Shown here in pieces: positions 22,061 through 33,932 of a DNA stretch of 64,000 nucleotides; position 1 is the first letter of the stretch; the number at the start of each line of letters is the position of its first letter. The notes under the pieces were generated by a model. The model searched no databases. It saw nothing but the letters and a program-made list of their open reading frames with translations, and was not told the origin of the DNA. This DNA comes from Bettongia penicillata ogilbyi (lineage: Eukaryota > Chordata > Mammalia > Diprotodontia > Potoroidae), in NCBI GenBank assembly GCA_023548195.1, contig JAJHZJ010000751.1, forward strand, positions 2,832,265-2,896,264. The letters run 5' to 3'. Made by a program: the position numbers and the translations under genes.

Positions 22061-22644
22061 GATTGAAAAAGAAGGTATGTGTACATCAGCAGCAGTTCGT
22101 TTTCTGTGTCTCATTTTTTTCTGTTTCTGGGCAGGGAAAGGAAATTACTTCTGCATCGTATGTGCAGTGGTTTCCCTATGAAAATAAGCCCATTAAAATC
22201 ATCCTTCCTTCTCCCTGCCTAACTTGCCTCCCTTGGTTTGCAGTTGATGAAGTAAAGTGCACTCCTTAAGATTCATATTTCCTTTCTAACTATGCCTTGA
22301 AGGAACTGGATTAACTTTCTCAGCTTCTTCCCTAGCAGTAAATTCTAATTGGATGACAGCTTGCTCAGACAAACATGTAGCCCCTGAGGGCTTGGTGGTA
22401 AAAGAAAGGAAAACATGGGAGTAGACCCGCTGTTTTTGCTGAAAGTTCACTTCTCAGCTCTTTCCCCCCACAACCAGGGGTGGGAAAACAGCATCAATGG
22501 GAGAATGGGGATAGGGAATGGTGGAATATAAGAACCTATCAATTTCAGCAAATATAAGAGCCTGTCAATTTCAGCAAAGTTCTATTTGAAACTCAATGTG
22601 ATGGTCACCTAGTGCAATGAATTCTCTTTGTCTGAAATGTCACT
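22061..22644. other. No recognisable feature
   Basis: Two near-identical short copies of caatttcagcaaatataagagcct/caatttcagcaaag (22,539-22,578) form a small local duplication. Nothing else is seen. Confidence 0.4.
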
Positions 22645-22666
22645 TACACACACACACACACACACA
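22645..22666 (+). repeat. (CA)n microsatellite
   Basis: Eleven CA units. Confidence 0.9.
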
Positions 22667-22779
22667 TCACCTCTGCCTATTGAAATACTATTCAGGTCTT
22701 GTTCAAATGCCACCTATTGCTGTCTTCCATGATTATTGATTACTACAAAAGAGAATGATTACCCTCCAGTCCACTGTTA

Positions 22780-23005
22780 CTCAACAAGTATTTATTAGGT
22801 GTCTAGCTACTGTGTGTGACATGCTACATCTTGGGCAAACAAACCAAAACAAAATAGTCTCTGAATTTAAGGGGTTTACAAATGAATACAACAAGTAAAG
22901 AATAAGTAGACTCACACTAAATTTAGGTCAGAGAGAGTCACAACACCCTAGGGATCAGAAAAAGAAGTTGGCACTTGAATTAAGACTTTCTTGATGCTGT
23001 ATCTC
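22780..23005 (-). mobile_element. L2 3' region, antisense
   Basis: The plus strand reads caacaagtatttattaggtg, then gaatttaaggggtttacaa and cttgaattaagactttcttg, as in other reversed L2 3' copies here. Confidence 0.65.
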
Positions 23006-23061
23006 TGAAGATCTATAACATTTATTTGGTACCATTGACATAAGAGCCTTAAACTATAACT

Positions 23062-23310
23062 ATGTCATCCATCCATCCATCTATCTATCTGTCTGTCTGT
23101 CTATCTACCTCTCTCTACTTATCTCTCTACCTATCTATGAATATATCTACATTTATTTCTACCTTTCTATCTATAAATATATCTATATTTGTTTCTACCT
23201 CTCTATCTATAGAAAGATATATGTATGACTGTTTCTACCTCTCTCTATATAGATATATCTATCACTATCTCTACCTTTCTATCTATAGATGTATTTCTCT
23301 CTAGCTTTAT
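23062..23310 (+). repeat. Compound (CCAT)(CTAT)(CTGT) microsatellite
   Basis: Three successive diverged blocks of CTAT/CTAC units with TATA inserts; a similar compound start (catccatccatccat) occurs at 4.59 kb. Confidence 0.9.
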
Positions 23311-23317
23311 CTATATC

Positions 23318-23428
23318 TTCCTTCTAGAATGTGAGATCTCTGAAGGCAAGAGTCATGGCTTATATATCCTTGAAGCACTGTATCACATGTGAATGTGCTT
23401 AATATATATTTGTTGAATGAAAAAAATG
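23318..23428 (+). mobile_element. L2 3' end
   Basis: The words gagatctctgaaggcaagag, agcactgtatcacatg and aatatatatttgttgaatga form a decayed L2 3' terminus. Confidence 0.7.
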
Positions 23429-24329
23429 TAGAAGAGTTTTTTTATTCTGAAAAATCTGGTACATGCAAACAAAAATAAGAATTGTTTTTGCCATATCTTT
23501 TATCTTATCCATGTCAGTTCTGAGAGGTATAGCTTGTTAGGTTTACCAAACTGATAGATCCAGTAAAGATGATAGAAAACCATATTTTATTATTCAACTA
23601 GGCATTTGCCAAATGCTATCATATCCTAGCAGATGGGCAAAGCTAAGAGATCAGACCCCCAATGTGTTGATTAACAGTCTGATGCCATCCTTAAATGTTT
23701 GCCTCTGTACGCATGCCGTGGGACTATCTACTTGATGCTTATTCATCTTACTCTTGCCTTGTTCCACTTTTTTTAATCAATGACTTGAATGAAGACATAG
23801 CTGGCATTCTCAGGAAGTGTGCTGATGACTTCCAGGCATGAGAAGGAATAGGAGAGGGAGTAGCTAATTAAAAATAAAAACAGAAATAATATTCAAAATG
23901 ATAGCAATAGGGTGGAAAAATGGATACAAACCAAGAAACTGTCAAAGGTGTAAGTGTAAAATACAATTCAGATAAAAAAGTCACCTGCATAATTGTAGGA
24001 GATCTGGTTTTGTGGGAGTGTATATGATGAACAACTGTACATTTTAATTGATTATTACAACAATATAATTTGACCAGTTTTTAGAAAAATACCTTGTACA
24101 ATGAACAAAGTCACTTTTTAGTCTTTTTAGATTTCATTGGTGGGGGAATTTTGTACACCTGAGATTACCTCCTCAAATGAAATTCCATGTCCTGACCCCT
24201 TCTATTCCTATTCTTCTTCAAAAAAAGTATAAATGAAATCTCTTAGGATGCATCAAATACATACAGGAAGTGTCTGTATTTTCCTACTTATAAGCCCTGC
24301 CCAAGGGAAGTTTAATTTTATCCCCAAGT
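23429..24329. other. No recognisable feature
   Basis: Single-copy-looking sequence with no transposon words or long ORF. Confidence 0.4.
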
Positions 24330-24800
24330 AGCTAGAAATTCAATTGATGCAGTACAAATTAATGGCCAATACTAGTAATACCAAGTTTACGAGATTTGGC
24401 TCCCAAAGGAAAACTGTTAGAAATGGCTTTTCAGTGATTCCTTCTCTTGGTGTACTAACAAACAGAGGCGGAGTTAGGATCTCATTTTCCTGTAGTGCCA
24501 GTGTGAAAGATGGGGCAGAGATTTACTGGGAGCAGAATTTCTCAGGGAAACATCACATTTATTTCTGATGGAATTGGCTTAATTCCAATGCTAATTGGCA
24601 TGTAGGAATTGTATTTAAAATGGATGCCATCCTTTAGATACAGAAGCAAAACAGCCCATTTGGGCACATTTCTTGCTGTTTTGTGCCCATAGCCAGATTG
24701 AGAAGGCCAAAATACTCAAGGCAGCTCAGTCCCTCTGAGGGAGGGTTTCCAAGCATCCACTGAAAATTCAGAAAATAGGTTCCTAAGAGACAGCATCAGG
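24330..24800. other. Candidate conserved non-coding sequence
   Basis: This 470-bp stretch lacks transposon words and simple repeats. It holds homeodomain-like TAATT motifs in small palindromes (ggaattggcttaattcc at 24,571-24,587 and ccaatgctaattgg at 24,586-24,599). Codon structure is absent. That it is a regulatory element is inference only. Confidence 0.25.
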
Positions 24801-25014
24801 GTAAGCTTTGGGAAGTTATTTGATTAGGGTTCCAGCTAACATTTGGCAAAGATTATATAAATGAGCAGGGGTCATGGGATGAAGGGTAGATAGGGTGGTA
24901 AATATTCTTCCAGTTGGATGGAAGAGAAAAGTAATAGGAAAAGGGAGATCATTTCATGGAATGAGATTACAATCATGGATCATCCAGATGCTCTTTCCTT
25001 GTTTAGCTTTTAAT

Positions 25015-25089
25015 AATACAAATACACAAATATATACATATGTTTGTGTGTATGTATGCATGTGTGTATATATACATATACATATATAT

Positions 25090-25133
<44 letters not shown>
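25015..25133 (+). repeat. (CA)/(TG)/(TA)n microsatellite
   Basis: Mixed TATG and CATA units end in about 15 TA dinucleotides (25,104-25,133). Confidence 0.95.
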
Positions 25134-25139
<6 letters not shown>

Positions 25140-25469
25140 TGTATCTGTAATCCTACCTAGATTTAAGCAGTATGAAATACTTTTAAGAAAAAAAAAAAAA
25201 CCCTGAACTCTATTATAAAGAAGTGCTTCGTGAGAATCTTCTCAATGGCCCAATCTTCATATCACATGGAGAGTCAGAATGGAAATATTACTGGAAGAAT
25301 TTTCTTTGAAACTTCCTAAGAGGTGAAAAATCTCATTTCTCCCCTAGTTCCTTGTCTTTTCCTGGAAGAAAAAAAAATCAGACATAATAACAGCCAAAGA
25401 GAATAATGATAATAATGTAAAACAAAATGAAACAAAAATATATAGCCCACTGGAAATAACTTAGAAAAC
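25134..25469. other. No recognisable feature
   Basis: AT-rich sequence with short A-runs; nothing recognised. Confidence 0.4.
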
Positions 25470-26490
25470 CTGTTTTGAAAAGACCTCTTGTTCCCACCTA
25501 GTCAGTCTCCAAACCAAAAAGGAATATCTTTTCAAACTATCCATGCATTCATCATCAAATCTTTGATTAAAGCTATTCAATTAATAGGAACCCACTACTT
25601 GTTGAGGCAGCCCATTTCACTTCTAGATTTCACTCATCTTTAGGATTTTTTGGGTTTTTTGTTCTTTATGCCTCTAATTTTTTTCCTGACATCAATTCTA
25701 AACTGCCTTCTTTGTAATTTCAATCCATTAATGTTGGTTATCCCTTCTGGGGCTCAGTAAAATGGGATGGCCTTCTGAATACTTAAAGACCTTCTCTTAT
25801 CCAGGCTAACATTCTTCATGTGATTCATACACAGTATAGATTAAAAGACATTCACCATCCTTCTTGCCCATGTTTGACTATTCTTCATTAACCCTCCTAA
25901 GTTGTGGTAGCCAGTCCTAAATTCAGTGCTATTCTGGATGTGACCAGACAAGAGTATAAAAGGACCACCTCCCAATTATTAGCCTTTGGAAATGCCAAGT
26001 AAAACTGACAATTCATATGCAATTGGTAGCTATTAATCTTATCCCTCCTTCCCTGCTTTGCAATGAGAACTTTTTTTCCTGGTAAAATGTTTCCTAGCTT
26101 TGTCTACATTAGTACTCATGAAATCAATTCCTTGATTTTGAGTGCATGGTTTTAAAATGTTCTTCAGTGTCATGGCATCTGTTTCAAATTAAGCCAATGG
26201 TGTAGACAATTAAGGTCTTTTGGTATCTGGACTGTCATCTAACATATTGACTGTCCAAAGCTGACCCTAGCTTTGAGTCATTTGTGGATTTGACGAGGAT
26301 GATGGCTGGCCTTTATCAATATTGCAAAATCACAGAATTACTGAATTAAGATTTTTTTGAAGGGATCTCAACATTCATCTAATATAATCTATAAAAGAAA
26401 GAAATCCTCATGATAACTTAAAGGTGTCATTCCACCTCTGCTTTAAGACCTCCAATGAAAAGAGACCCATCACCTCTAAAGACAGACATT
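25470..26490 (-). mobile_element. CR1/L3 LINE remnants, antisense
   Basis: The plus strand carries gaacccactacttgttgagg, cagcccatttcacttc, tcccttctggggctcag, tctggatgtgaccagacaag and ttgtggatttgacgaggatg. This is the known order of a reversed CR1/L3 3' half. From 26,325 a second fragment starts again at the element end (cacagaattactgaattaag, cctctgctttaagacctcc), so two partial copies lie side by side. Confidence 0.7.
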
Positions 26491-26499
26491 TCACATTTT

Positions 26500-28311
26500 A
26501 GTCAGTCAACTATCATTTCTTAAGCACTTAATATCTATCAGGCACTTCCCTAGGTTCTGGGACTTAAAAAGAAAGGCAAATAAATCCTTGCTCCCCAGGA
26601 GTTCACAGCCTCAAGGGGAAGACAATATTCAAACAATTATTTACAAAGGAGATGTATACATGATAAATTGGACATAATCTTACAGGGAAAATGCCAAGAT
26701 TAAAGTGAATTGATAAAGACTTCTTGAAGAAGATGGGGCTTTAGCTTATACTTGAAGGAATCCAGGAAAGCTAGGAGGTAAAGATGAGGAGGGAATATTA
26801 GGCATGAGAAAGGGAGGAAAAATACTTTGAGTTGGGAGATGGAATGTCTTGTTCAAGGAATAGGAAGGAAACCAGCATTCAGTTCAGTTGTTTTTCAATC
26901 ATGTCTGACTCTTTGTGATCCCATTTTTGGGTGGGGTTCTTGACAAGGTTACTGGAGTGGTTTGCTATTTACTTCTCCAGCTCATTTTATAGACAAGGAA
27001 AATGAGACCAACAGGTTTAATTGACCTGTCTGGGGTCACATAACTAGTAAATGTCTGAGGCTGGATTTGAACTCATGAAGATGAATCTTCCTTACTTCAG
27101 GCCTAGCACTCCATCAACAATGCCACTTTGCTATCTCAAGCTAATGTTAATGTATCACAAAAATGTGGAGATAGGTAAGGTAAAAACAAAACAAAATAAA
27201 ATAAACCAAAAAAAAATTGGAAAGGAAGGAGGCAGACAAGTTATGATAGGCTTTGAAAGCAAGAGGCTTTTATATTTGATTCTGTAGATAATAGGAAAAT
27301 ATTTATCGAAGGAGATGGAAATGTGGGGGGAGGAGATATGGTCAGAACTGCATTTGAGGAAGATCAATTTTCCAACTGAATGGAGGACAGGCTAGAATAG
27401 GGAGAGACTTGGGGCAGGGAAACCAACCAGTAGGCTTTTGGAATAGTTGAGGAGTTAGGAGATAAAGGCCTTCGCCAGGGTTGTTGCAGTGTCAGAGCAC
27501 AAAAGGGCAGCATATGCAAAATATATTATGAAGGTAGAAACAAGGGCCCATGACAATTGATTAGATGTGAGGGTTGAGAGAGTGAACAGTTGAAGATAAC
27601 ATCTAGGTTGTGAGTCTGAGTAATTGAGGAAATAGTGGTATTTTTGACAGTAAGAGGCAATTTAGGAAAGAAAGAGAATGAGTTCAGTTTTAAACCTGTT
27701 AAATTTAAGATATCTATGAGACATCTAATGTGAGATATCTAAAGAGCAGTTTGAAATATGAGACTGGAGTTTAGGAGAGAGTTTAGGACTGGACAAGAAG
27801 ATTCCGGAGTTAGACTCCCAGAGGACTGCCAGAGTTATCTCATGGAAATGCTCTTTGAAATTATGGAAATTATTGAGATCACCAAGTGAAATAGAACAAA
27901 TAAAGAAGAGAAGAAGGTCCTGAATAGAGCTTTGGGGGATCCCATAATAGTGGGCAGGACCTTGGTGGAGTCAAGCAAAAGAGACAGAGAAGGATGGGTC
28001 AGAGGAGTCAAAGTAGAATCAGGAGAGAATAGTGTCATAGAAACTTGGAGGAAAGAGAGTCTCAAGGAAAAAAAACTTACTAACAGTGTCAAAGGCTTCA
28101 GAGAGATCCAGATGGATGAGGACTGAGAGAAGGCATTAGAGCTAGCAATTAAGAGATCATGGGTGACTTTGGAGTGAATGGATTTGGTAGAACAAGGAGA
28201 TCAGAATCCAGACTGCAGAGAATTAAAAAGAGAATGAGAAGGAAAGAATTGAAGACACCTATTGGAGGTGGACTTCTCAAGGAGATTAGACACAAAATGG
28301 GGGATTGATAT
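26500..28311 (-). mobile_element. L2 LINE with decayed RT, antisense
   Basis: Minus-strand reading gives L2 RT landmarks. A DLSEAFDTV-like motif lies near 28,080-28,110, and a GIPQSSIQDLLLF segment followed by SLGDL lies near 27,860-27,940 (the GVPQG..LGPLLF region of L2). The 3' end is at 26,500-26,600 with cacttaatatctatcagg. Frames are broken. A Mar-1-type SINE interrupts it at 26,881-27,142. A twin-primed RTE follows at 28,312, and the L2 resumes at 29,751. Confidence 0.85.
26881..27142 (-). mobile_element. Mar-1-type CORE-SINE in L2
   Basis: The plus strand shows caatcatgtctgactctttg, gtggggttcttgacaagg, ttactggagtggtttgctat, ctggggtcacataactagt and a head ending near gccactttgctatctc. 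The L2 stops at its left and picks up again at about 27,215. Confidence 0.9.
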
Positions 28312-29750
28312 GGTCTGATATGGTTTGGTTGGTTGTTGTCCGTCATCAAAGAGGACCAAAATGATAACACCATGATAAAGTGAAATTTCAGTATGTCCAG
28401 ATGTGGCTGATCAGCCCAACAGGAGCTTGGAATGCTCTACCACAGGTTGGGCACAGATAGTGCATTTGAATATTTAGGGTGGATATCTCAAATCTGTGCA
28501 TCTTACATTTACATTGTGCTGTCTCAATTCTGCTTTGCTCAAAGAGCACAACATGTTTTCTGATGTGGGCATGCCATGCTGAGCAGTCCTGTGCCAGTGT
28601 CTCCCATGTTGCACAGTTAAATCCAAAGTTCTTGAGAGAGACCTTCAGAGTGTCCTAGTATCACTTCTTCTGACCATCATGTTATTGCCAGCCCTATGCG
28701 AGTTCTCCATAAAATAGTCTTTTTGGCAAGTGTACATTTTGCTTTCGAACAATGTGTCCAGTCCATTGGAGTTGCACTCTCGGAAGCATAGTTTGAATAC
28801 TTGACTCTGTACACAAAGTTTGTAGATCTGACCAAGGTTTTTGACACTGTTAGTCATGAGGGCTTATGGAAAATTATGTCAAAATTTGGTTGCCCAGAGA
28901 AGTTCATCAATAGTGTACATCAATTTCATGATGGCATGTTTGCTCAGGTCTGGATAATGGACAATTCCCTAGTGCCTTCCCAGTCACCAATGGAGTGAAA
29001 CAGGGCTGTGTGCTTGCTTCCATGCTTTTTAGCATGATGTTTTCTGTCATGTTGTCAAGTACTTTCAATGAGGATGAACATGGCATCAAGATCAGCTACT
29101 ATACCTATGGCAAATTTTTCAATTTGAAAAGGCTACAAGCCAAGACCAAAGTGGAGAGAGTGTTGGTGCATGATTTTCTGTTTGCAGATGACTGTGCACT
29201 CAATGCAGCCTCTGAAACTGACATACAACAAAGAATGGATCAATTATCTGCTGCCTGTGCTAATTTTGGCCTAATAATTAACACCAAAAAAAAACCACAG
29301 GTGCTCCATCAGCCACAACCACAGCATCCATACGTGGAATGACTGGTTACATCAAATGAAGAAGTTTTGAATGTTGTGAATAAGTTCACTTACCTTGGTA
29401 GTGTACTTTCCAGGAATGTACACACTGACAATGAGGTTGATGCTCTCATTTTTAGAGATAGCTCTCTGTTTGGGAGGCTCTGAAGAAAAGTTTGGGAGAG
29501 AAGAGGCATTAGACCGACTACCAAACTGAAGGTCTACAGAGCCGTTGTGCTGACCTCATTATTGTAAGTCTGTGAAACATGGACAGTCTACCAGTGCCAT
29601 GCCAGGAAACTGAATTGCTTCCATTTGAACTCTCTTAGGAAGATTTTGAGGATCTCCTGGCATGATAACGTACCAGACACTGAAGTCCTTGCTTGAGCTG
29701 AACTGCCAAGTATTCAAACTATGCTTCAGAGAGAGCAACTCTGATAGGCT
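28312..29750 (-). mobile_element. RTE (BovB-type) LINE with inverted 5' segment
   Basis: Plus-strand 28,312-28,800 is the reversed 3' end of an RTE; its minus-strand reading ends ...gatgacggacaacaacc. At 28,801 the orientation flips, and 28,801-29,750 encodes RT in plus orientation. A 32-bp stretch at the end of the sense part (29,710-29,741) is repeated in reverse at 28,769-28,800 with two mismatches. The whole insert is bounded by gggggattgatat at 28,299-28,311 and 29,751-29,763. This is the signature of target-primed reverse transcription with twin priming: one insertion event on the minus strand with an inverted 5' part. Confidence 0.9.
28807..29341 (+). pseudogene. RTE reverse-transcriptase fragment
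   Basis: Two plus-strand frames joined by a frameshift around 28,960-28,995 encode RT core motifs. Motif A is FVDLTKVFDTV (from about 28,816), motif B is GVKQGC (about 28,993-29,010) and motif C is FADD (29,181-29,192). The usual first residue of the metal-binding motif varies (Y or F), so FADD is acceptable. A decayed C-terminal part continues to about 29,740. The N-terminal endonuclease is absent. Part of the minus-strand ORF at 28,645-28,857 merely reads across the inversion point. Confidence 0.85.
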
Positions 29751-29800
29751 GGGGGATTGATATAGGATGCTATCAAATGAGGATAGACTTGAACAGCTCT
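29751..29800 (-). mobile_element. L2 continuation after RTE insert
   Basis: After the right target-duplication copy the sequence gatataggatgctatcaaat continues the reversed L2 that was broken at 28,311. Confidence 0.7.
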
Positions 29801-30048
29801 CATTTTTTCGTAAATTTTATGTTTTGCTGCTTTCCCCTTGACATTAAACTTAAATGAATTTCTCTGCAAATGCATACCCTGCTCCCAGTTGTCCTCCATG
29901 GGGCCAGATCTTTATGAATGACCAACAGCACAGACTAAGCATAAATCCCTTCAATTTTCCATTGGAGACATCCTTCCAGTTGACACTAAACCATTAATGA
30001 TTAAGCTCTGCACCAACTAATTCTACCAGTTTGAATTCTATTATCATG
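29801..30048. other. Unassigned, possibly CR1/L3
   Basis: The words gttgacactaaaccattaat and ccaactaattctaccag hint at a reversed CR1/L3 fragment, but this is weak. Confidence 0.3.
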
Positions 30049-30182
30049 AATTCTTAACCTAGGGTCCATTAACTTGTCTTTAAAAATATTTTTGTATTTT
30101 AATGTAATTTTCTTCCTTAGTATTTTATGCTTTTTTATGTTTTAAAAAAACCACTTTTTTTCTGAGAAGGGGTTGTATTGAT
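30049..30182. mobile_element. hAT-like DNA transposon remnant
   Basis: It starts with ttcttaacctagggtcc, which resembles the terminal sequence of hAT-Charlie elements of the MER5 kind. It continues with tctgagaaggggttgta. Only one end is clear and no 8-bp target duplication could be confirmed. Confidence 0.4.
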
Positions 30183-30227
30183 AATGCATGTTTGCTTATT
30201 GTTAATATAATTTTGCTTCTTAATGGG

Positions 30228-30700
30228 AAGATCTTTCCCGTCCATTAACAGGCCCATATGACCTGCCTGAGTCACATGGAAGTCTGAGTCACAGGGAGCC
30301 TGTGGTGGCAGGAGCTTGCCGAACAGGTGAAGCAGGAAGGGGTGGAGCAAGAAGAGGCAGAGACAGAGCAGAACTGAGAGGAAACTGGTTAGAGCAGTCA
30401 GAACTAAGGGAGAGAGAAAGCAGGCAGCAGCTGGTGTAAGTGAGAGAACTTGTTTGTAATTTTGTTTAAGGGAGCTGCTTTGTGGGAAGCCTACCAGAGG
30501 GAAGGCTTGGGGATGGTGTTGCCCTCTACATTGTTATTGTGTATAGATTTTTTTGTTATGATGATTGGTTTGGCTTTCTGGTGTCTGAATAAATGTTTTG
30601 GTTCTGTCTTCCATGTGGAGCATCTGTTGTATTTCGTGATTCAGAATTGTGCTGGTATATTCATGGCTGCTGTGAATATCATGGTGGTGCTACAAGGGTC
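30228..30700 (+). mobile_element. LTR-like dispersed repeat, copy B
   Basis: This is the longer of two related copies (see 10,576-10,960). It has a purine-rich first half, then gtgtctgaataaatgttttg with a polyadenylation-type AATAAA near 30,589, and about 100 bp more. That layout resembles U3-R-U5 of a solo LTR. The 114-codon frame at 30,450-30,794 has hydrophobic runs but starts and ends inside and beyond the repeat, and is not credible as a gene. Confidence 0.5.
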
Positions 30701-31694
30701 TATGCATTTCACTAGAATGCCAAAGGTGCCCATGATACTAAAGAAGTTCAGAACCTGTGATTTAACTCTAGTATCCTTTAATCTGAAGAGATAAAATGAA
30801 CCTAGATAGATACACTTTAACCATTAACCATGATATGATAATGTGGTGATTGAAGAACTCAGAAAGGTCAAAATAGGCTTTCACAGAAACCACCATATAG
30901 TCTTATGAATAAAGGTACACAGCCAATCATGTGCCAGATAAATGATGCTTTTAAACAACTCCTTTGATACAATATTTTTATCAGTGAATCTATAGGAATT
31001 GAAGGATTGTTTTGAAATTATCATTGACTTGTGAGTTTCCATACAGCTCTCTTTTAAACCCAAAACTACTTTATTTCTTTATTTTTACCAAAAGGATTTT
31101 TCATCCTGATCTCAGGAGATCAACTGAGTAGACCATCCTCACCAAGACAGCAGCAACCATGGAAATATAATTTGCACCTGGTGGCAAGAGTTGTGAAAAG
31201 TCAATACTTACTCGGAGAGAAGTTTACTCATTCCAGCAATAGCAGCCAGGATCAAGGCTCTTTGCTGTGCTTGCAAAAGAGTGCATTTCAGGATAACATG
31301 CAGGTAGTTACCAACTTGAAAATGCCAGCTGTGATATGGGGAATAATATCCCTTACTCCACAAAATGAGCTGTTAACAGAAAAATCAGTGCTGCTAAAAG
31401 ACTGCTAAGAACTATGGTAGATGGAAGAAACACCTCCAGAAAAGACTGGACATCATCATCCTTCTAAACTTCTCAGCAATTGTAGAAGTCTTGGTTATTT
31501 GCCTGAGGACATTTTCAAGACTGAATGTTGGACTGGGGACTTGCCTGAAGATCAGAAGCTGTTGCCTGAACTGTGGGAAACTTTGATGGGAAAACTTTAA
31601 ATGGAACCAAACTTGTTTGTTTTCTCCCAAACTTGGAAAGGAAAGCATTTTGATTGAAGAGTGAAATTATATGTTGTTGTAAACATTATGCTAC
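30701..31694. other. Unrecognised sequence
   Basis: About 1 kb without identifiable transposon words. The part at 31,130-31,650 has three related words (ttgcctgaggac, cttgcctgaagatc, ttgcctgaactg) within 90 bp. No frame longer than about 80 codons exists. Confidence 0.4.
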
Positions 31695-32275
31695 TTCCAT
31701 CTGTAATGCGTGTTTGGAGAATCTCGCTGGTTCAGTTTGGGCTTGAGGCTCAATCTCCACCAGTCTTCCTATAAAAGTAGACTTTCTCTGCATGTGAGTA
31801 TGGTCTCTTGATTGGTGTTTTATTTCACCATGGGGTTCAACATTCAGCCAGCATTTATGATGCTCATTGTTTGGGTTTTGATGGCTCAGAGTGAGTGTAA
31901 ATAGTAATTGTTTCTGTTCTGGCCAGAAACTGAGGGTCTTCCACTGCCAGATTGATTCTTTCATGAAGGCAAACTAAATCATCTTATGCTTCAATTCTTA
32001 CTTAGCATTTAATTACTGAGTGGGCGTTGCTCTGACAAAAAGACCTGGGAAAGAGCTTGAAAAGGCCAAGATCTCCCCCTGCATCTGATGGAGCCACTGC
32101 CAGTCATCTGGGCATAGGTCTTACCATTGTATCCTAATGACTCTGGAGGAGAGAGGCTGATGACTTTGCATAGTTCTGCCTCACTTAACTTCAATTCAGT
32201 TGCAAGTAAAGACATCACCCTCCTGATACCATGGATCCCCTTCAGAAATGAAGGACAAACCACAAAATGGCAACA
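31695..32275 (+). mobile_element. RTE-tailed non-autonomous element, long form
   Basis: The 3' half (gagtgggcgttgctctgac, ggccaagatctccccctgc, gagaggctgatgactttgc, gaaatgaaggacaaacc) is the family seen at 6.9, 13.5 and 15.5 kb. Upstream sequence from about 31,695 (gttctggccagaaactgagg) seems to belong to the same element, giving a longer variant without a tRNA head. The exact 5' end is unsure. Confidence 0.65.
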
Positions 32276-32299
32276 CCATTTATGAAGTTCTTTTAAGAA

Positions 32300-32985
32300 C
32301 GAAACACAGTGTTGTGAAAAGAATCCTGCCTCCTAACCATTCTAACATAGTTTGTGACCCATAGCAAGTCACTTTTACCTTCATTTTTTTCCTTTCCTAG
32401 TCCTTGAAGAAAAAGTTACATTATACTAAATTAAAAATGGGAACAGCTAGTATTCATAGAATGAGGGGAGTGTTATTAGGCAGGTAGTAGGTAAAGTGCA
32501 GCAAGTGGAATCCATAAAATTTTCACTCAGATTTGGCCTCAGCCTTGGAATAGCTGAGTGAACACAGGCAAACCTCTGTTACTTTCTGAAGACTTAATTT
32601 CTTCATCTGTAAAATGGAGATATGAACAGCACCTATCTCATGGGGTGGTTGTGAGCATTAAATGAGATGACATATGTAAAACATTGTGCAAGCCTTGAAG
32701 TGTTGTAGTCAATATCATCATTCACATTTCATCAATTAATTCACAAGTAGTACAGTAGAAAATGTTCTATATTTGGAGTGAGAGGAACCAGGCTCAAAGC
32801 CTACTTCTCCTATGAAGCACATGTGTCATACACATTTTGCAAGTCAGGAAGTATTATATTCATCATCACTATCATTCATTGACATTAAGGGAGTGAGGTC
32901 ATCTTCCAGCTTTCGTTTCCTCATCGATAAAAGGAGTTTTAGATTAGAAGGACTCAACCCCTCTTCTAGTTCTTAATCTAATATT
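32300..32985 (+). mobile_element. Three MIR copies in a row
   Basis: Fragments at 32,300-32,400, 32,480-32,730 and 32,745-32,985 all run in sense. Words include gtttgtgacccatagcaagtc, cttcatctgtaaaatggaga, gtggttgtgagcattaaatg and tcgtttcctcatcgataaaa. Each has its own head region, so they are separate insertions. Confidence 0.75.
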
Positions 32986-32989
32986 CGTT

Positions 32990-33425
32990 ATAATCTATTA
33001 AGAGCATACTAACTGTGAGACACTATGCTAGTTAGGTACTGGGGTTAAAAAAATAGATAAAATGCAACTTGCCCTGAAGATGTTCACATATTAATGGAAG
33101 AAATCAATATGTATGCAGACAAGTAAATACGAAATCTATATAAGGTGATTTTATGGGAAGTGGAGGCCTAGCCAGGGGAGGATCACTATGGTCCTCCTGT
33201 AGGAACTGCCCTGGAGTTGATCCTTGAAGAAAGATTAGGAGTCTTAGAATAGGAGATGAGGATGGATTATAGGCCTAAAAGACAGTGTTTGGAAAGGGAC
33301 AGAGGACAGAGAAAGAAATATCATAAACTGGTGACACCGAGTAGGATAATTTGGATGAGACATAGAATGCAATAAGCCTAGAATGGAAGGTTAGAGTACA
33401 ACTGCAAAGTACCAAAGTACTTTGG
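32990..33425 (-). mobile_element. L2 3' region, antisense
   Basis: The plus strand reads gagacactatgctagttagg, acttgccctgaagatgttca, gagttgatccttgaagaaag and ggatgagacatagaatgc, the reversed L2 3' UTR followed by upstream L2 sequence. Confidence 0.7.
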
Positions 33426-33932
33426 GTACCAAATGGGATAGGTCGCAATTTTTCCTAGTGGAAGGAATCACTGAAAATTCCTAAGTGGAGTACTCCAGTA
33501 GGCTCCATGTTTTCAGAAGCTTAAAAAGATAAATAAATAATGGGCCATAAAGGTTTCATACTCTGAATACTCATAATGTTGCCTCAATTTCACTAATGAA
33601 GGAGAGTTGAGGTTTTTTAATTGAAAAAAAATATACTCAGCTTGGAGTATATAATTGAACTATGTAATTTCTGTTTCTAAATGAAAACTCAAGGCACTAA
33701 AGATGCATCTCTCAGGTCCTTCACTGAGAACACATAGACCTGAATCCTTGAAAACTCTTAGAGTGGAATAGACATATTTCATATTCCTCTCAACTAATTG
33801 CTTGAGGTCAATTTCAGGTCTTTAAAAAATCTTCCTCTAAAATTCCAAGCAAATGTAGGAAATGACAGATTTCATCCTTCAGAAAAAAGAAAAATATTCC
33901 ATTAATATCATTTTCTTTAAAGGCCATGTACA
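33426..33932. other. No recognisable feature
   Basis: Non-repetitive AT-rich sequence. Confidence 0.4.

Noticed and set aside
28807..29341. RTE reverse transcriptase as a functional host or viral gene
   Set aside because: It lacks the endonuclease, is frameshifted and lies in the inverted half of a dead insertion.
30450..30794. 114-codon ORF with hydrophobic stretches
   Set aside because: It begins inside the LTR-like repeat and its related copy at 10.6 kb does not keep the frame.
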